Origin: Paenibacillus allorhizosphaerae
GTDB lineage: Bacteria; Bacillota; Bacilli; Paenibacillales; NBRC-103111
Assembly (NCBI RefSeq): GCF_910594985.1
Contig: NZ_CAJVCE010000005.1
Coordinates: forward strand, 124,001 to 188,000
Length of the DNA stretch: 64,000 nt
Direction of reading: 5' to 3'
In this document: piece by piece, positions 56,984-64,000 of the stretch
Layout of the letters: every line of letters starts with the position of its first letter
Position numbering within the stretch: position 1 is the first letter of the stretch
Program-made: the position numbers and the translations under genes
The notes under the pieces: model-generated
The model's database searches: none
What the model was told of the DNA's origin: nothing
Seen by the model: only the letters and a program-made list of their open reading frames with translations

Positions 56984-58216
56984 TTAACAGTAATCAAGCG
57001 GATGATATACCCACGGGACGAACGGAACGGCGCGCTGAAGCTCTTCGACAAACGACTTGTTCCCGTTATGGATCGTAATGGTTCCTTCTTTCACGCGCGT
57101 GCGGAAATCGATTCTTCCCATAAGCCAACGCGTCAATGTGTCGTCTTTCATTTCCAGCGTTATCTTGTCTTCCCCAGGGCTCTGCGCGGGAATCAATTCG
57201 ATGTCTTGCGTCGGCGTGCGTACGCTGATTGGAGCGCCGATCCTGTTCAGCCGCCCTTGCCAGCATGTAGCGAACAGCGCTTCGGCATCGAAGGCGAGCG
57301 CCATCGTATGCAAGCTTCTCAGACCGGACTTCAAGCCCATGCGGTCCAGCAGTTCGCGGTGCGGGTCGTCATCGCCGATCACATAAGTGAGCGCGCCCAG
57401 GTTGTTCTGAACGGCGTAAGCCATTGCGGACTCCAACAGCGCTCCGGTCCGTTCGATGTCCGCACCCGCCGCTGCCGTTTCGAGAATGCGCAGCGGCGTT
57501 TCTCTTCCGTCTGCGCTCACTTCTTTGCCGGCAATCAAGTATCCGGTAAGCTTCCCTTGCTCGCGCAGCTGAAACCAGAAAAACCGCTGCGGCCGCGCGG
57601 CATAATACGGCGAACGAAACGATTGCGCCCAATAACCCGGATGGCGGTCGGGAAATCCCCCGTATGCTCCGTATGTATCCTCGAACAGCTCCAGCAGACG
57701 ACTGCTCCCGGCAATTATGCCGTCCGTACCTTCCGATACGACGACATCCCGGTGCATGGCCGCATGTTCAAGCGAGCCCGTATATTCGCGCATGTAGCAC
57801 AAGTCGACATGACCCGTTTTCGTATAAAAATGATAGCCCTGACTCCGCTCATGCCCCCGGTATACCATAAGCACGTCCGCTTTGCCTTTCAAAAAGCCGC
57901 AGGCTGCCTCCATCATGGCCGAGCCGATGCCCAGCCCCCGCACATCGCCTCTTGTTCCTACGGAGTTCTCGAAAGCGGCTGTAACGACAACTCCCGGAGC
58001 GATCCGAATGCGGCGCAAAAACAGCGGAATAAATCCGGCCGGCTCATCGCCGATATAAGCGATAGAGCCCGTGGTTGGCGCTCCCCGCTCCCAATCTTGC
58101 CTTGTAATCGGCGGAAAGATCGCATTGCGGATCCGAAGTCCCTGCTCGATCTCCTCATCGCGGATTTCTCTGGCTGTCACGGCCGGACTCGGCTTGTTTT
58201 CCTCACTCACGGACAC
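56984..58216 (-). CDS. Eis-like GNAT N-acetyltransferase
   Basis: 410 residues. Two GNAT-like halves and a C-terminal SCP2-like region match the Eis/Rv2416c layout. The first domain has the acetyl-CoA loop RGDVRGLGIGSAMMEAACGF (V/R-G-x-G-x-G/A), following PGVVVTAAFENSVGTRGD. The second half has FFWFQLREQGKLTGYLIAGK and ALTYVIGDDDPHRELLDRMG. The final 90 residues (IELIPAQSPGEDKITLEMKD and WLMGRIDFRTRVKEGTITIH) resemble a sterol-carrier fold. Such enzymes acetylate amines; aminoglycoside modification is known for Eis but is not implied here. It lies 39 bp downstream of the MutS-like gene. Confidence 0.87.
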   Translation of the reverse strand: MSVSEENKPSPAVTAREIRDEEIEQGLRIRNAIFPPITRQDWERGAPTTGSIAYIGDEPAGFIPLFLRRIRIAPGVVVTAAFENSVGTRGDVRGLGIGSAMMEAACGFLKGKADVLMVYRGHERSQGYHFYTKTGHVDLCYMREYTGSLEHAAMHRDVVVSEGTDGIIAGSSRLLELFEDTYGAYGGFPDRHPGYWAQSFRSPYYAARPQRFFWFQLREQGKLTGYLIAGKEVSADGRETPLRILETAAAGADIERTGALLESAMAYAVQNNLGALTYVIGDDDPHRELLDRMGLKSGLRSLHTMALAFDAEALFATCWQGRLNRIGAPISVRTPTQDIELIPAQSPGEDKITLEMKDDTLTRWLMGRIDFRTRVKEGTITIHNGNKSFVEELQRAVPFVPWVYHPLDYC

Positions 58217-58255
58217 ACCTCATTTTCTTTGATTATCGTATTGAACCAAGCTTTG

Positions 58256-59950
58256 TCATTCATCACCGGTCAAACTTCGTTTGTGCAGCGTATCCATAAT
58301 TTGCTCAAAACTGATGCCGTACAGCTGAGCGATATCTTTGCCCAGACTCATCCCCATCGGAGAGCCGGGAGTAATTTTATATGTCCGTTTGGTCATCGCA
58401 TCCGCACGGCGAGCATCGGCGTTGTTGCCTTCGATACCGGCTACCATACTGACAAGCCGGCTGTCCCCGGGAACCTCGTCGTTAATCGAATCGACACCGG
58501 CCGCAAGTTCCAGCAGGTGAGTCGCAAAAACAGCCCGGCATCCGATCACCTTGATCCCCTTGACGACATCCCGTGCCAAGTACAAACTATCCGCCGGACT
58601 TGTGCTGGACAACGATTCGTTCAATAATATCAAACTGGAACCGGTCGCTTTGGCGAATATTTCCGACAGCCGTTTCGATTCCTCGCCCAGCCTTCCATTG
58701 TTCACATTCGGCTTCTCTTCCTCGGAAAAGTGGGTAAATATCCAATCGACTGGACTGATACGTGCCGCCGTACCGGGGACGTACAACCCGGCTTGAAATA
58801 ATATTTGCGCCACCCCGATCGCGCGGGTATACGTCGTTTTGCCCCCTTGATTCGGACCTGTCAAAATAAATACGCGTCCCTGCGGGCCAAATGCGATATC
58901 GTTCGGCACGACGGAACGGCCAAGATTGATTTCCTGGTGTTTCCGATATAAGCTGTACGATAAAATGTAGTCCGTCATATTGTCGATCTGGCACGTGCGT
59001 TCGGATGGAGGCGCAGCTTGCGGTTTGCACATGGGAAGTTCCAGCTCGCTCAGCTTGCGAATGAATTTGGCGGCACCGGCAAAAAAGCCGATTTCTAGCT
59101 CAAGCATCGTAATCGCAGGTATATTGACGTGAATATATTTCCCGAGCGCGGACCCTATCGGCAGTATCGCCGCCTGGAACAAGCTTTCCAAATCTTTAAA
59201 CAAAGCGCTTTCAAGAGCAGAGCCGCCGTTTTGCAATATCGAATGAAATAGGGATATGCCTTGATACGATTGGTCGACGGATTTTAATCCCAAAATGCTC
59301 GAGACGAGCGATCGTTTATGTTCTTTGAACGGCTTCGGCTCGATGGACAAAAACACGGCCTCCGTCGGCTTCAGCTCATTATCCAAATTAATTCCGATCG
59401 TCACGCTGGACATGCTCTGCAGCTTTTTCCTGAATTCGGGAAGCTCGGCGGCCATCGCTTGAAAATGATCGCTTGCGGTAAGCTCCTCCGTATATTGAAG
59501 CAGCCGGAGCAGTCCTTCTGCGCTTAATCTTGATTTGTATTGCACGAGCACGGCATGTAATTTCAACACACATTCGGTGTACAGGCTTAAAATCTCCAGC
59601 TGCCACGCGATTTTACGTAACGGTTCTTCCCCTGACACGTGCTTAACGCTGTTATGGCTTTCCAGCTTCTGAATGAACGGCAGCATGTCCTCCAAATCGC
59701 CGGTCATGTCGGGGAGACCGATGAAGTTCTCCAGTATATCGAGCCGGTAAGAAATGACGTCCGTATCGTCGCACAGCTGAAGCAGCAGCCGTTCGATGCC
59801 GTCCGCATATTTTTGCTTGATGCACAGGCTCTGCACGATTTTATCAACGCCTAAATCCGTTTTGCAGCGCTCGGAAAGCCTGATTTCATCCATGTACTTC
59901 TCTTTCGATGCCTCGGACGGCCACAGCAAGCTTACGTTTCGGTTCTCCAT
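58256..59950 (-). CDS. MutS-like ATPase without a mismatch-recognition domain
   Basis: 564 residues, ATG at 59950 behind GGGGGA. The N-terminal 330 residues are helical, like the connector and lever regions of MutS (VISYRLDILENFIGLPDMTG). The ATPase domain starts near 350 with Walker A GPNQGGKTTYTRAIGVAQIL (about 363-371), then VDWIFTHFSEEEKPNVNNGR and GRLGEESKRLSEIFAKATGS, Walker B SLILLNESLSSTSPADSLYL, and ATHLLELAA. The mismatch-reading domain I (F-x-E motif) is absent, and there is no Smr domain, so it is not a canonical MutS or MutS2. Such proteins are a poorly studied MutS subfamily; the target DNA structure is unknown. Confidence 0.85.
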   Translation of the reverse strand: MENRNVSLLWPSEASKEKYMDEIRLSERCKTDLGVDKIVQSLCIKQKYADGIERLLLQLCDDTDVISYRLDILENFIGLPDMTGDLEDMLPFIQKLESHNSVKHVSGEEPLRKIAWQLEILSLYTECVLKLHAVLVQYKSRLSAEGLLRLLQYTEELTASDHFQAMAAELPEFRKKLQSMSSVTIGINLDNELKPTEAVFLSIEPKPFKEHKRSLVSSILGLKSVDQSYQGISLFHSILQNGGSALESALFKDLESLFQAAILPIGSALGKYIHVNIPAITMLELEIGFFAGAAKFIRKLSELELPMCKPQAAPPSERTCQIDNMTDYILSYSLYRKHQEINLGRSVVPNDIAFGPQGRVFILTGPNQGGKTTYTRAIGVAQILFQAGLYVPGTAARISPVDWIFTHFSEEEKPNVNNGRLGEESKRLSEIFAKATGSSLILLNESLSSTSPADSLYLARDVVKGIKVIGCRAVFATHLLELAAGVDSINDEVPGDSRLVSMVAGIEGNNADARRADAMTKRTYKITPGSPMGMSLGKDIAQLYGISFEQIMDTLHKRSLTGDE

Positions 59951-60063
59951 TTGTCGTCCCCCGATTCCTAATATTCCTCTTCATCATACCATAATTTGCC
60001 TGTGTGCTAGGGAGTTCGTCAGAAAATACTCTGGCTAAAACAGGATCAACACGAAGGTAAGCA

Positions 60064-60195
60064 ATGACGGAACCTTTAAAATCATTTGTGCAGATCCATA
60101 CTTTGAGCGGGGGAGGGATGGGTATGGGGTTCCAACCGCTGTTGAAATCGTATGATTGGGATGGAATTAGCGGTATACATACACTCATGGGGTAA
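60064..60195 (+). CDS. Possible 43-residue glycine-rich peptide gene
   Basis: ATG at 60064 with GAAGGT five bases upstream, 43 codons and a TAA stop. The peptide is MTEPLKSFVQIHTLSGGGMG followed by a stretch ending DGISGIHTLMG, with I-H-T-L occurring twice. It is divergent from the MutS-like gene. Apart from this and the terminator at 60303 the 434-bp gap is empty. Evidence is limited to the start context and unusual composition. Confidence 0.3.
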   Translation: MTEPLKSFVQIHTLSGGGMGMGFQPLLKSYDWDGISGIHTLMG

Positions 60196-60302
60196 TAGTT
60201 GACTTGAGGTTCGGACGCAAGCCGATGATCAAACTAACTTATCGAATCAATCGCTACCTATAAGGAAAGCTCCTTCGCTGAGCAGATCGCATTACGACAA
60301 TC

Positions 60303-60329
60303 AAAAAGGCGGGGAGTTCCCTCCCCGCC
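60303..60329 (-). terminator. Rho-independent terminator after the cytoplasmic SBP gene
   Basis: On the minus strand GGCGGGGAG pairs with CTCCCCGCC around a 4-base loop, then TTTTTGA. It marks the end of the sigma-SBP transcript, about 55 bases after the stop. Confidence 0.85.
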
Positions 60330-60384
60330 AACCTGAAATGGAACGACCGGCTGCCTCGCAGCGAGGTCAGCCTTATGGCGATCG

Positions 60385-61509
60385 TCAACCGATCATTTCG
60401 GCCCACCGGTCGATCGATGCCTTGATGTCCTTGCCCTCTTGAATCCATTGCATTAAATCCTGCTTGATGATGCTCCGGTTGGCATTCCATTTCTGGCTTA
60501 CGTAGAAAGCGCTCTTCGACGCTTTGTCCAGCTCCGCCAGGGCGCAGCTCCAGTAAGGATGATCCGCCTTGCCAAGCCTGCGGGCTGCCGATTTCGTAGC
60601 CGGCAGCAAACTGAGCGGACTGCCCGTCTGCGGAGCGGAAAGCTCCTTCAACAGCTGCCATGCCAGCTCGGGATCGGTGCAGTTGGAGGAAATGCCGTAT
60701 CCGCCCATATACACCATATTCGTATCGTCGCCTGTCGCAGCCCCGGGCAAACCGACAACGCCATACTCCTCATTGTGGTTATTCATCACGTGAGGCAGCC
60801 ACCAGGAGAAATCGTACACCATCGCGTATTCGCTTGTGAACGCTTGGTCTCCGCCCTCGCCGGGATACGGTGCAATCCGGTGAACCCGGTACCAGTCTAC
60901 GATCCGCTGAAGCGCCATAGCGGTAGCCGCGCTGTCGATATATCCTCTGGCCGTGCTGCCATCCGCCGACATATATGCGCCCCCGCTTCGTTTCACGAAC
61001 GGCTCGAACCATTCGATGTCGACACCGAGGCGAATGCCGTATTGCTTGTCTTTGGTCAAACGAAGCGCCGTGTCCTGAAACTGTTCGAACGTCCAGCCGC
61101 TGACCGGTTCCGGCAAACCCGCCTCCTCGAACGCCTTTTTGCGGTAATACACGAGAGGCACGGCGATATCAATCGGAAGCGCCGCCAGTTTCCCTTGATC
61201 GGTCGGGCCTTCCAATGCGCCTTTATAAAAATCGTCCGCAGACAACTCGGGATCTTGCGAAAGAAACGGCATCAAATCGATAATAAGCCCTTGGCGGAGG
61301 TACGGCCCAAACACGCTTTCCGACAGATGGATCAAATCTCCCGGTTCGCCCCGCTTCATCTTGGTAAGCACTTCGAAGTTGCCGTTGGCTTGGTCGATAC
61401 GGACTTCCACGTTGGGCATTCGGGCTTCAAACGATTCCACCTTTTTCAAAAGCGCCTCGAGCCCTTTTCCATTGGATTGCGTAATGAGCGTAAGCACTTT
61501 GTTATTCAT
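60385..61509 (-). CDS. Solute-binding-protein-fold protein lacking a signal peptide (probable cytosolic sensor)
   Basis: 374 residues from ATG 61509, six bases after GGGAGG and overlapping the sigma factor stop by 8 bp (ATGAATAA). The fold matches sugar SBPs: KVESFEARMPNVEVRIDQAN, MKRGEPGDLIHLSESVFGPY, ALPIDIAVPLVYYRKKAFEE, SGWTFEQFQDTALRLTKDKQ, TSEYAMVYDFSWWLPHVMNN, MGGYGISSNCTDPELAWQLL. Unlike the other SBPs here, no signal sequence or lipobox precedes the first strand (MNNKVLTLITQSNGKG). It should stay in the cytoplasm. Its coupling to the sigma factor gene suggests it binds a sugar inside the cell and modulates that factor. It has its own terminator and no permease genes nearby. Confidence 0.85.
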   Translation of the reverse strand: MNNKVLTLITQSNGKGLEALLKKVESFEARMPNVEVRIDQANGNFEVLTKMKRGEPGDLIHLSESVFGPYLRQGLIIDLMPFLSQDPELSADDFYKGALEGPTDQGKLAALPIDIAVPLVYYRKKAFEEAGLPEPVSGWTFEQFQDTALRLTKDKQYGIRLGVDIEWFEPFVKRSGGAYMSADGSTARGYIDSAATAMALQRIVDWYRVHRIAPYPGEGGDQAFTSEYAMVYDFSWWLPHVMNNHNEEYGVVGLPGAATGDDTNMVYMGGYGISSNCTDPELAWQLLKELSAPQTGSPLSLLPATKSAARRLGKADHPYWSCALAELDKASKSAFYVSQKWNANRSIIKQDLMQWIQEGKDIKASIDRWAEMIG

Positions 61510-63244
61510 AGACATCCTCCCACTGATTATTTTTCATATGCATCATATGAACGGTTTCGTTTAATACCGCTATTGCTTGCTCTTCGCATTGTTTTACCTT
61601 TTTCAGCAACTCGATCGACATCTTCAGCACATCGGTAGTCCAGGGAGTCTCCAGCAGCAAAGAACTAAGCTCGCTTATCTCCTGGAGCTTGCCTGCCGCC
61701 TGATCGTACAGCAGCGCCGCTTCCGCCAGCAAACCTTCCGCGTACCTATCCACGCTTAAGGAGCGCAGGTAGGGCCCGGCAAAAGATCTGGCGCTCGAAT
61801 AGGCGTAAGCCATGTAGCGGTGTCCGTAGGCGTTCGCAAGCCGCGGCCCCGCCTCCAGATGTCGGATCCACATGTCATATGCCCGTATACCGGATATAAA
61901 CGACATGTAGACGGATTTATTGCGGTACCCGTCCCCTTCTTGCGCATGCTGCAGCGCGGCTTTCACCGAACGGGCGGGGTCCCACCCTTTCGTCGGCCGG
62001 GTTGTTTTGTGCAAGCCGCACAGAAAACGGAGCGGCGAGGCGGCCAGCTCGGAGTAACGGAGCGTCTTGCGGTACGGCGGCGATACGTCGGTCAGTTGTA
62101 CGGTCTGCTCCGCATCGTCGTACGCAAAAATCAAATTCCACTCGTGCACAAACGGCCGATCGACGTAGGTGTCGAAGTAAAGAACAGGACTTCCTCTGTC
62201 AATAAACGTTCGGATAAACGCAGCGACCGGCTCGATCTCCATCGGCACGACCGGGAATAACATCGCTCCCGCATGCAGCGGAACCGGAGTACCTTCCAAT
62301 TGACCGGTCATGAACACCGGGTCATACCCGAAATCCCGGACCAGCGCTTTCATCTCCTGCTGCCAATCGAACACAAACACGCCCGCGGCATACGTCGTAT
62401 GTTGAGAAAGCTTCAGCCGAAAGGCGTGCCCGCTTCTCCCCATCAATTCGGTGGCCGTCGCTTCTTCGCCGCGAGCCCGCAGCAGCTTGCCGATCCGGTC
62501 GATGAACGTATCCCGTATATCCGGAATGCCCGTCGGCATGGATAACGAGCATTGGCGAGGCTTGCAGCAAGCGATCGCGCTTTGCAAATCGAGCCGCTCC
62601 CGGCGCGCCGCTTCCTGGATTTTTTTCTTGGCCCGGTTCAAATACGTGTGAACGCTTCCGGACGTCGTCTTGTACTGTCTGGCAATTTCGGCGGCGGAAT
62701 AGTGCATGAAAAAATAGGCCTCGAATATCGACCGCTCCCTTTGATTCAAGCAGTGCAGCAAGGAACGGATCAGCTGAGCCGCTTCTTTCTTGATCAAATG
62801 CCATAGCGGTTCGTACCCGTCACGAGCTTTGTCCTCCTCAAGCTGTATCCGCAGCGTTAACCGCTCTAGCATGTTTTCGTTCATGGCCGGGCTACCATCG
62901 GCATCCGTCATATCGGCGAAAAAAGAAAGCGGCTTTTCGTTCCGATACGGTCCGCCGCGGCGCAGTTTCATATTCGCTTCATTCCTCACGATTTGTTTAA
63001 GCCAGCCGGCAAACCGATTCGGGTCCATCAGCTTCCCCACATGCAAAAACGCTTTCAAGTACGCTTCTTGCACAATATCTTCCGCCATCGACTCATTCCC
63101 GGCCATCGCCTGCGCCCACCCGAGCGCCCGCTGCCTATGTCTGCGAAGAAGTTCGCCGAATGCTTCCGTATCTCCCGCCTGCGCCCTTTCCGCCATTTGT
63201 CGTTCGATCCCCGGTTCTCCCTTCCTAACGTGATCGGTTTCCAT
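61502..63244 (-). CDS. ECF-like sigma-70 family factor with large C-terminal sensory-type extension
   Basis: 580 residues from ATG 63244, five bases after GGAGGT. Sigma region 2 lies at about 17-97 (GDTEAFGELLRRHRQRALGW, MAEDIVQEAYLKAFLHVGKL, NRFAGWLKQIVRNEANMKLR) and region 4 at about 160-213 (LLHCLNQRERSIFEAYFFMH, YSAAEIARQYKTTSGSVHTY). Ordinary ECF factors end here at about 200 residues; this one continues for another 350. The extension (RGEEATATELMGRSGHAF, FDWQQEMKALVRDFGYDPVF, PVLYFDTYVDRPFVHEWNLI) resembles BtrH-N/C39-like papain-fold proteins, followed by a helical tail. No anti-sigma gene or membrane segment is seen. It overlaps the cytosolic SBP gene. Confidence 0.88.
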   Translation of the reverse strand: METDHVRKGEPGIERQMAERAQAGDTEAFGELLRRHRQRALGWAQAMAGNESMAEDIVQEAYLKAFLHVGKLMDPNRFAGWLKQIVRNEANMKLRRGGPYRNEKPLSFFADMTDADGSPAMNENMLERLTLRIQLEEDKARDGYEPLWHLIKKEAAQLIRSLLHCLNQRERSIFEAYFFMHYSAAEIARQYKTTSGSVHTYLNRAKKKIQEAARRERLDLQSAIACCKPRQCSLSMPTGIPDIRDTFIDRIGKLLRARGEEATATELMGRSGHAFRLKLSQHTTYAAGVFVFDWQQEMKALVRDFGYDPVFMTGQLEGTPVPLHAGAMLFPVVPMEIEPVAAFIRTFIDRGSPVLYFDTYVDRPFVHEWNLIFAYDDAEQTVQLTDVSPPYRKTLRYSELAASPLRFLCGLHKTTRPTKGWDPARSVKAALQHAQEGDGYRNKSVYMSFISGIRAYDMWIRHLEAGPRLANAYGHRYMAYAYSSARSFAGPYLRSLSVDRYAEGLLAEAALLYDQAAGKLQEISELSSLLLETPWTTDVLKMSIELLKKVKQCEEQAIAVLNETVHMMHMKNNQWEDVYE

Positions 63245-63838
63245 TGAGCACCTCCCTTCCGGTACGCCTATGTATATAGATGCCGAAACCGCAGCCTCGC
63301 TTAACAAGAACAACGATTTTCGCCAAATGCTTTATAAAATCCAAAATCTTCCTCTGCCTAAATGATTCGCGATCGAACCGTGCCAACCTTCCGGAAAACA
63401 CAAAAAAACACCTGCCTGAGGCAAACCCGGCCAACACGGTGGTGCTGGTCGGCTATTTGCGGTCAGAGGCGCGCCCATGATTGCTATACGACAGAGTTCC
63501 AAATCGGATTGCTATATTCATGTCCTACATGATGTTTCTTGCTCATCGCGGTAGTTGGACTTTATGCGATTTGATTGTAAGTAACAATGAGCAAGGTGGT
63601 AATAGCCAGTGAAAAAAATGGCCAAGAAAAAACGGTCAATTTCAACAAAGTAACCCCTCCCTTGTTGTTTGCTTGCCTAATCAGTATGACATTTAAACCT
63701 GAAATGAACATTACGAACAGCTGAAAGTTTCCTGAATGCAAAATATGACAGACGTTTGCCGGATGTGCAATTCACGATTCAATCGAGGCCCATTGGATAA
63801 GATGTGTTTCGACTGGGAAACATACGCCACAATGACGC
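63245..63838. other. Gene-poor region with degenerate small frames
   Basis: Apart from the frame described next, no convincing gene is seen in the roughly 600 bp before the terminator at 63839. A short minus-strand hairpin TGCCTGAGGCA at about 63413 followed by a T-rich stretch looks like a weak terminator. Bases 63479-63520 repeat GATTGCTATA twice. A 14-codon basic frame (GTG 63609, MKKMAKKKRSISTK) follows AAGGTGG. Confidence 0.4.
63529..63612 (+). pseudogene. Degenerate small hydrophobic toxin-like gene (tentative)
   Basis: A 27-codon frame from ATG 63529 ends LIVSNNEQGGNSQ, a tail reminiscent of putative holin-like toxins of Bacillales. Its first half is not hydrophobic in that frame, but the +1 frame reads F-L-L-I-A-V-V-G-L-Y-A-I. 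Removing one T near 63538 and adding one near 63570 would join a membrane helix to the tail. So it may be a twice-frameshifted type I toxin relic. Its stop overlaps a following 14-codon frame. The match is by eye only. Confidence 0.3.
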
Positions 63839-63878
63839 AAAAAACGGCTCCTTTGGGAACGATCCCTTAGAAGCCGTC
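63839..63878 (-). terminator. Terminator after the HtrA-like gene
   Basis: On the minus strand ACGGCT.CTAAGGGAT pairs with TCCCAAAG.AGCCGT, followed by TTTTTTG, about 40 bases after the stop at 63917. Confidence 0.8.
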
Positions 63879-63916
63879 TTTCGGATTACCGTCCGGCGCG
63901 AACGATAATGAAATGT

Positions 63917-64000
63917 TTATTTTTGCTGTTGGGCTTTTTTATCCCCGATGGTTACCGTAATATCGCTCTTCTGACCGTTTCGGATAACGGTCATCACCGC
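63917..64000 (-). CDS. C-terminal end of a probable HtrA/DegP-like serine protease (PDZ tail), partial
   Basis: Only the last 27 codons are in the window: VMTVIRNGQKSDITVTIGDK followed by K-A-Q-Q-Q-K and stop. The phrase V-x-R-[ND]-G-x-[KQ]-x-[DE]-[IV]-x-V-T-[IL]-G matches the last PDZ strands of S1C-family proteases. The reading frame enters from the right edge and a terminator follows. The identification is from the PDZ-end pattern alone. Confidence 0.6.
   Translation of the reverse strand, partial: AVMTVIRNGQKSDITVTIGDKKAQQQK

Noticed and set aside
56984-58216. Aminoglycoside resistance gene (Eis)
   Set aside because: The fold is Eis-like, but many Bacillales carry such acetyltransferases with no known resistance role; nothing in the context suggests it.
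57002-58627. 541-codon plus-strand open frame
   Set aside because: It is antisense to the GNAT and MutS-like genes, which have clear motifs and ribosome sites. The translation is Arg/His-rich without recognisable domains, typical of a shadow frame in GC-rich DNA.
59886-60188. 100-codon minus-strand frame upstream of the MutS-like gene
   Set aside because: It overlaps the start of the MutS-like gene in another frame and lacks a ribosome site and protein-like pattern.

Overview
The window looks like a chromosomal segment of a spore-forming, plant- or soil-associated member of the Paenibacillaceae (Paenibacillus/Cohnella type). This rests on the GC-rich codon use with strong AGGAGG ribosome binding sites, a KinB-like sporulation-type sensor kinase, SLH surface anchoring, DUF5667 and copper-amine-oxidase-N-like secreted proteins, many lipoprotein solute-binding proteins (SBPs), AraC regulators and carbohydrate-active enzymes. 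No tRNA, rRNA, CRISPR array or intact insertion sequence was recognised.

Layout. 1-5.7 kb: a leftward run of YdcF-like protein, ROK repressor, HAD phosphatase, a multidomain phosphodiester glycosidase (NAGPA family) and an SBP cut by the window edge. 6-7.5 kb: a small protein and a membrane histidine kinase. 7.7-31.8 kb: a large pectin/hemicellulose region. It holds a Gfo/Idh oxidoreductase, a probable pectate-lyase-like enzyme, two rhamnogalacturonan-acetylesterase-type SGNH esterases, a sialate-O-acetylesterase-type esterase, a YcdB/SLH surface protein, GH95, an alpha/beta esterase, GH43, pectinesterase (CE8), four SBPs (one frameshifted), two closely related AraC regulators and an unrelated TerC protein. 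32-35.6 kb: two copper-amine-oxidase-N-domain proteins flanking a DUF5667 protein. 35.7-41 kb: sulfatase, SIS isomerase/deaminase, DeoR regulator, tagatose-bisphosphate-type aldolase and sugar-phosphate kinase, which fits catabolism of a sulfated galactosamine-like sugar. 41.7-52.6 kb: GH78 rhamnosidase, NHL propeller and SBP on one strand; AraC, PHP phosphoesterase and GH2 beta-galactosidase on the other. 52.8-64 kb: another SBP, a MerR protein, several small Bacillales proteins, a Q-rich protein, an Eis-like acetyltransferase, a MutS-like ATPase, and a sigma-factor/cytoplasmic SBP pair. The window ends in the last 27 residues of a likely HtrA protease.

How they work together. Most of the window is a toolkit for plant cell-wall pectin: methyl and acetyl esters are removed (CE8, acetylesterases), the backbone is cut, and side chains are trimmed (GH78, GH43, GH95, GH2). 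The released oligosaccharides are presumably captured by dedicated lipoprotein SBPs, under AraC/LacI-type control. Not one ABC permease or ATPase gene is visible beside the seven lipoprotein SBPs, so these would have to share permeases encoded elsewhere or act as sensors. The most unusual locus is at 60.4-63.2 kb. An ECF-like sigma factor carries a roughly 350-residue C-terminal extension and overlaps by 8 bp an SBP-fold protein with no signal peptide, suggesting a cytosolic ligand-sensing transcription unit.
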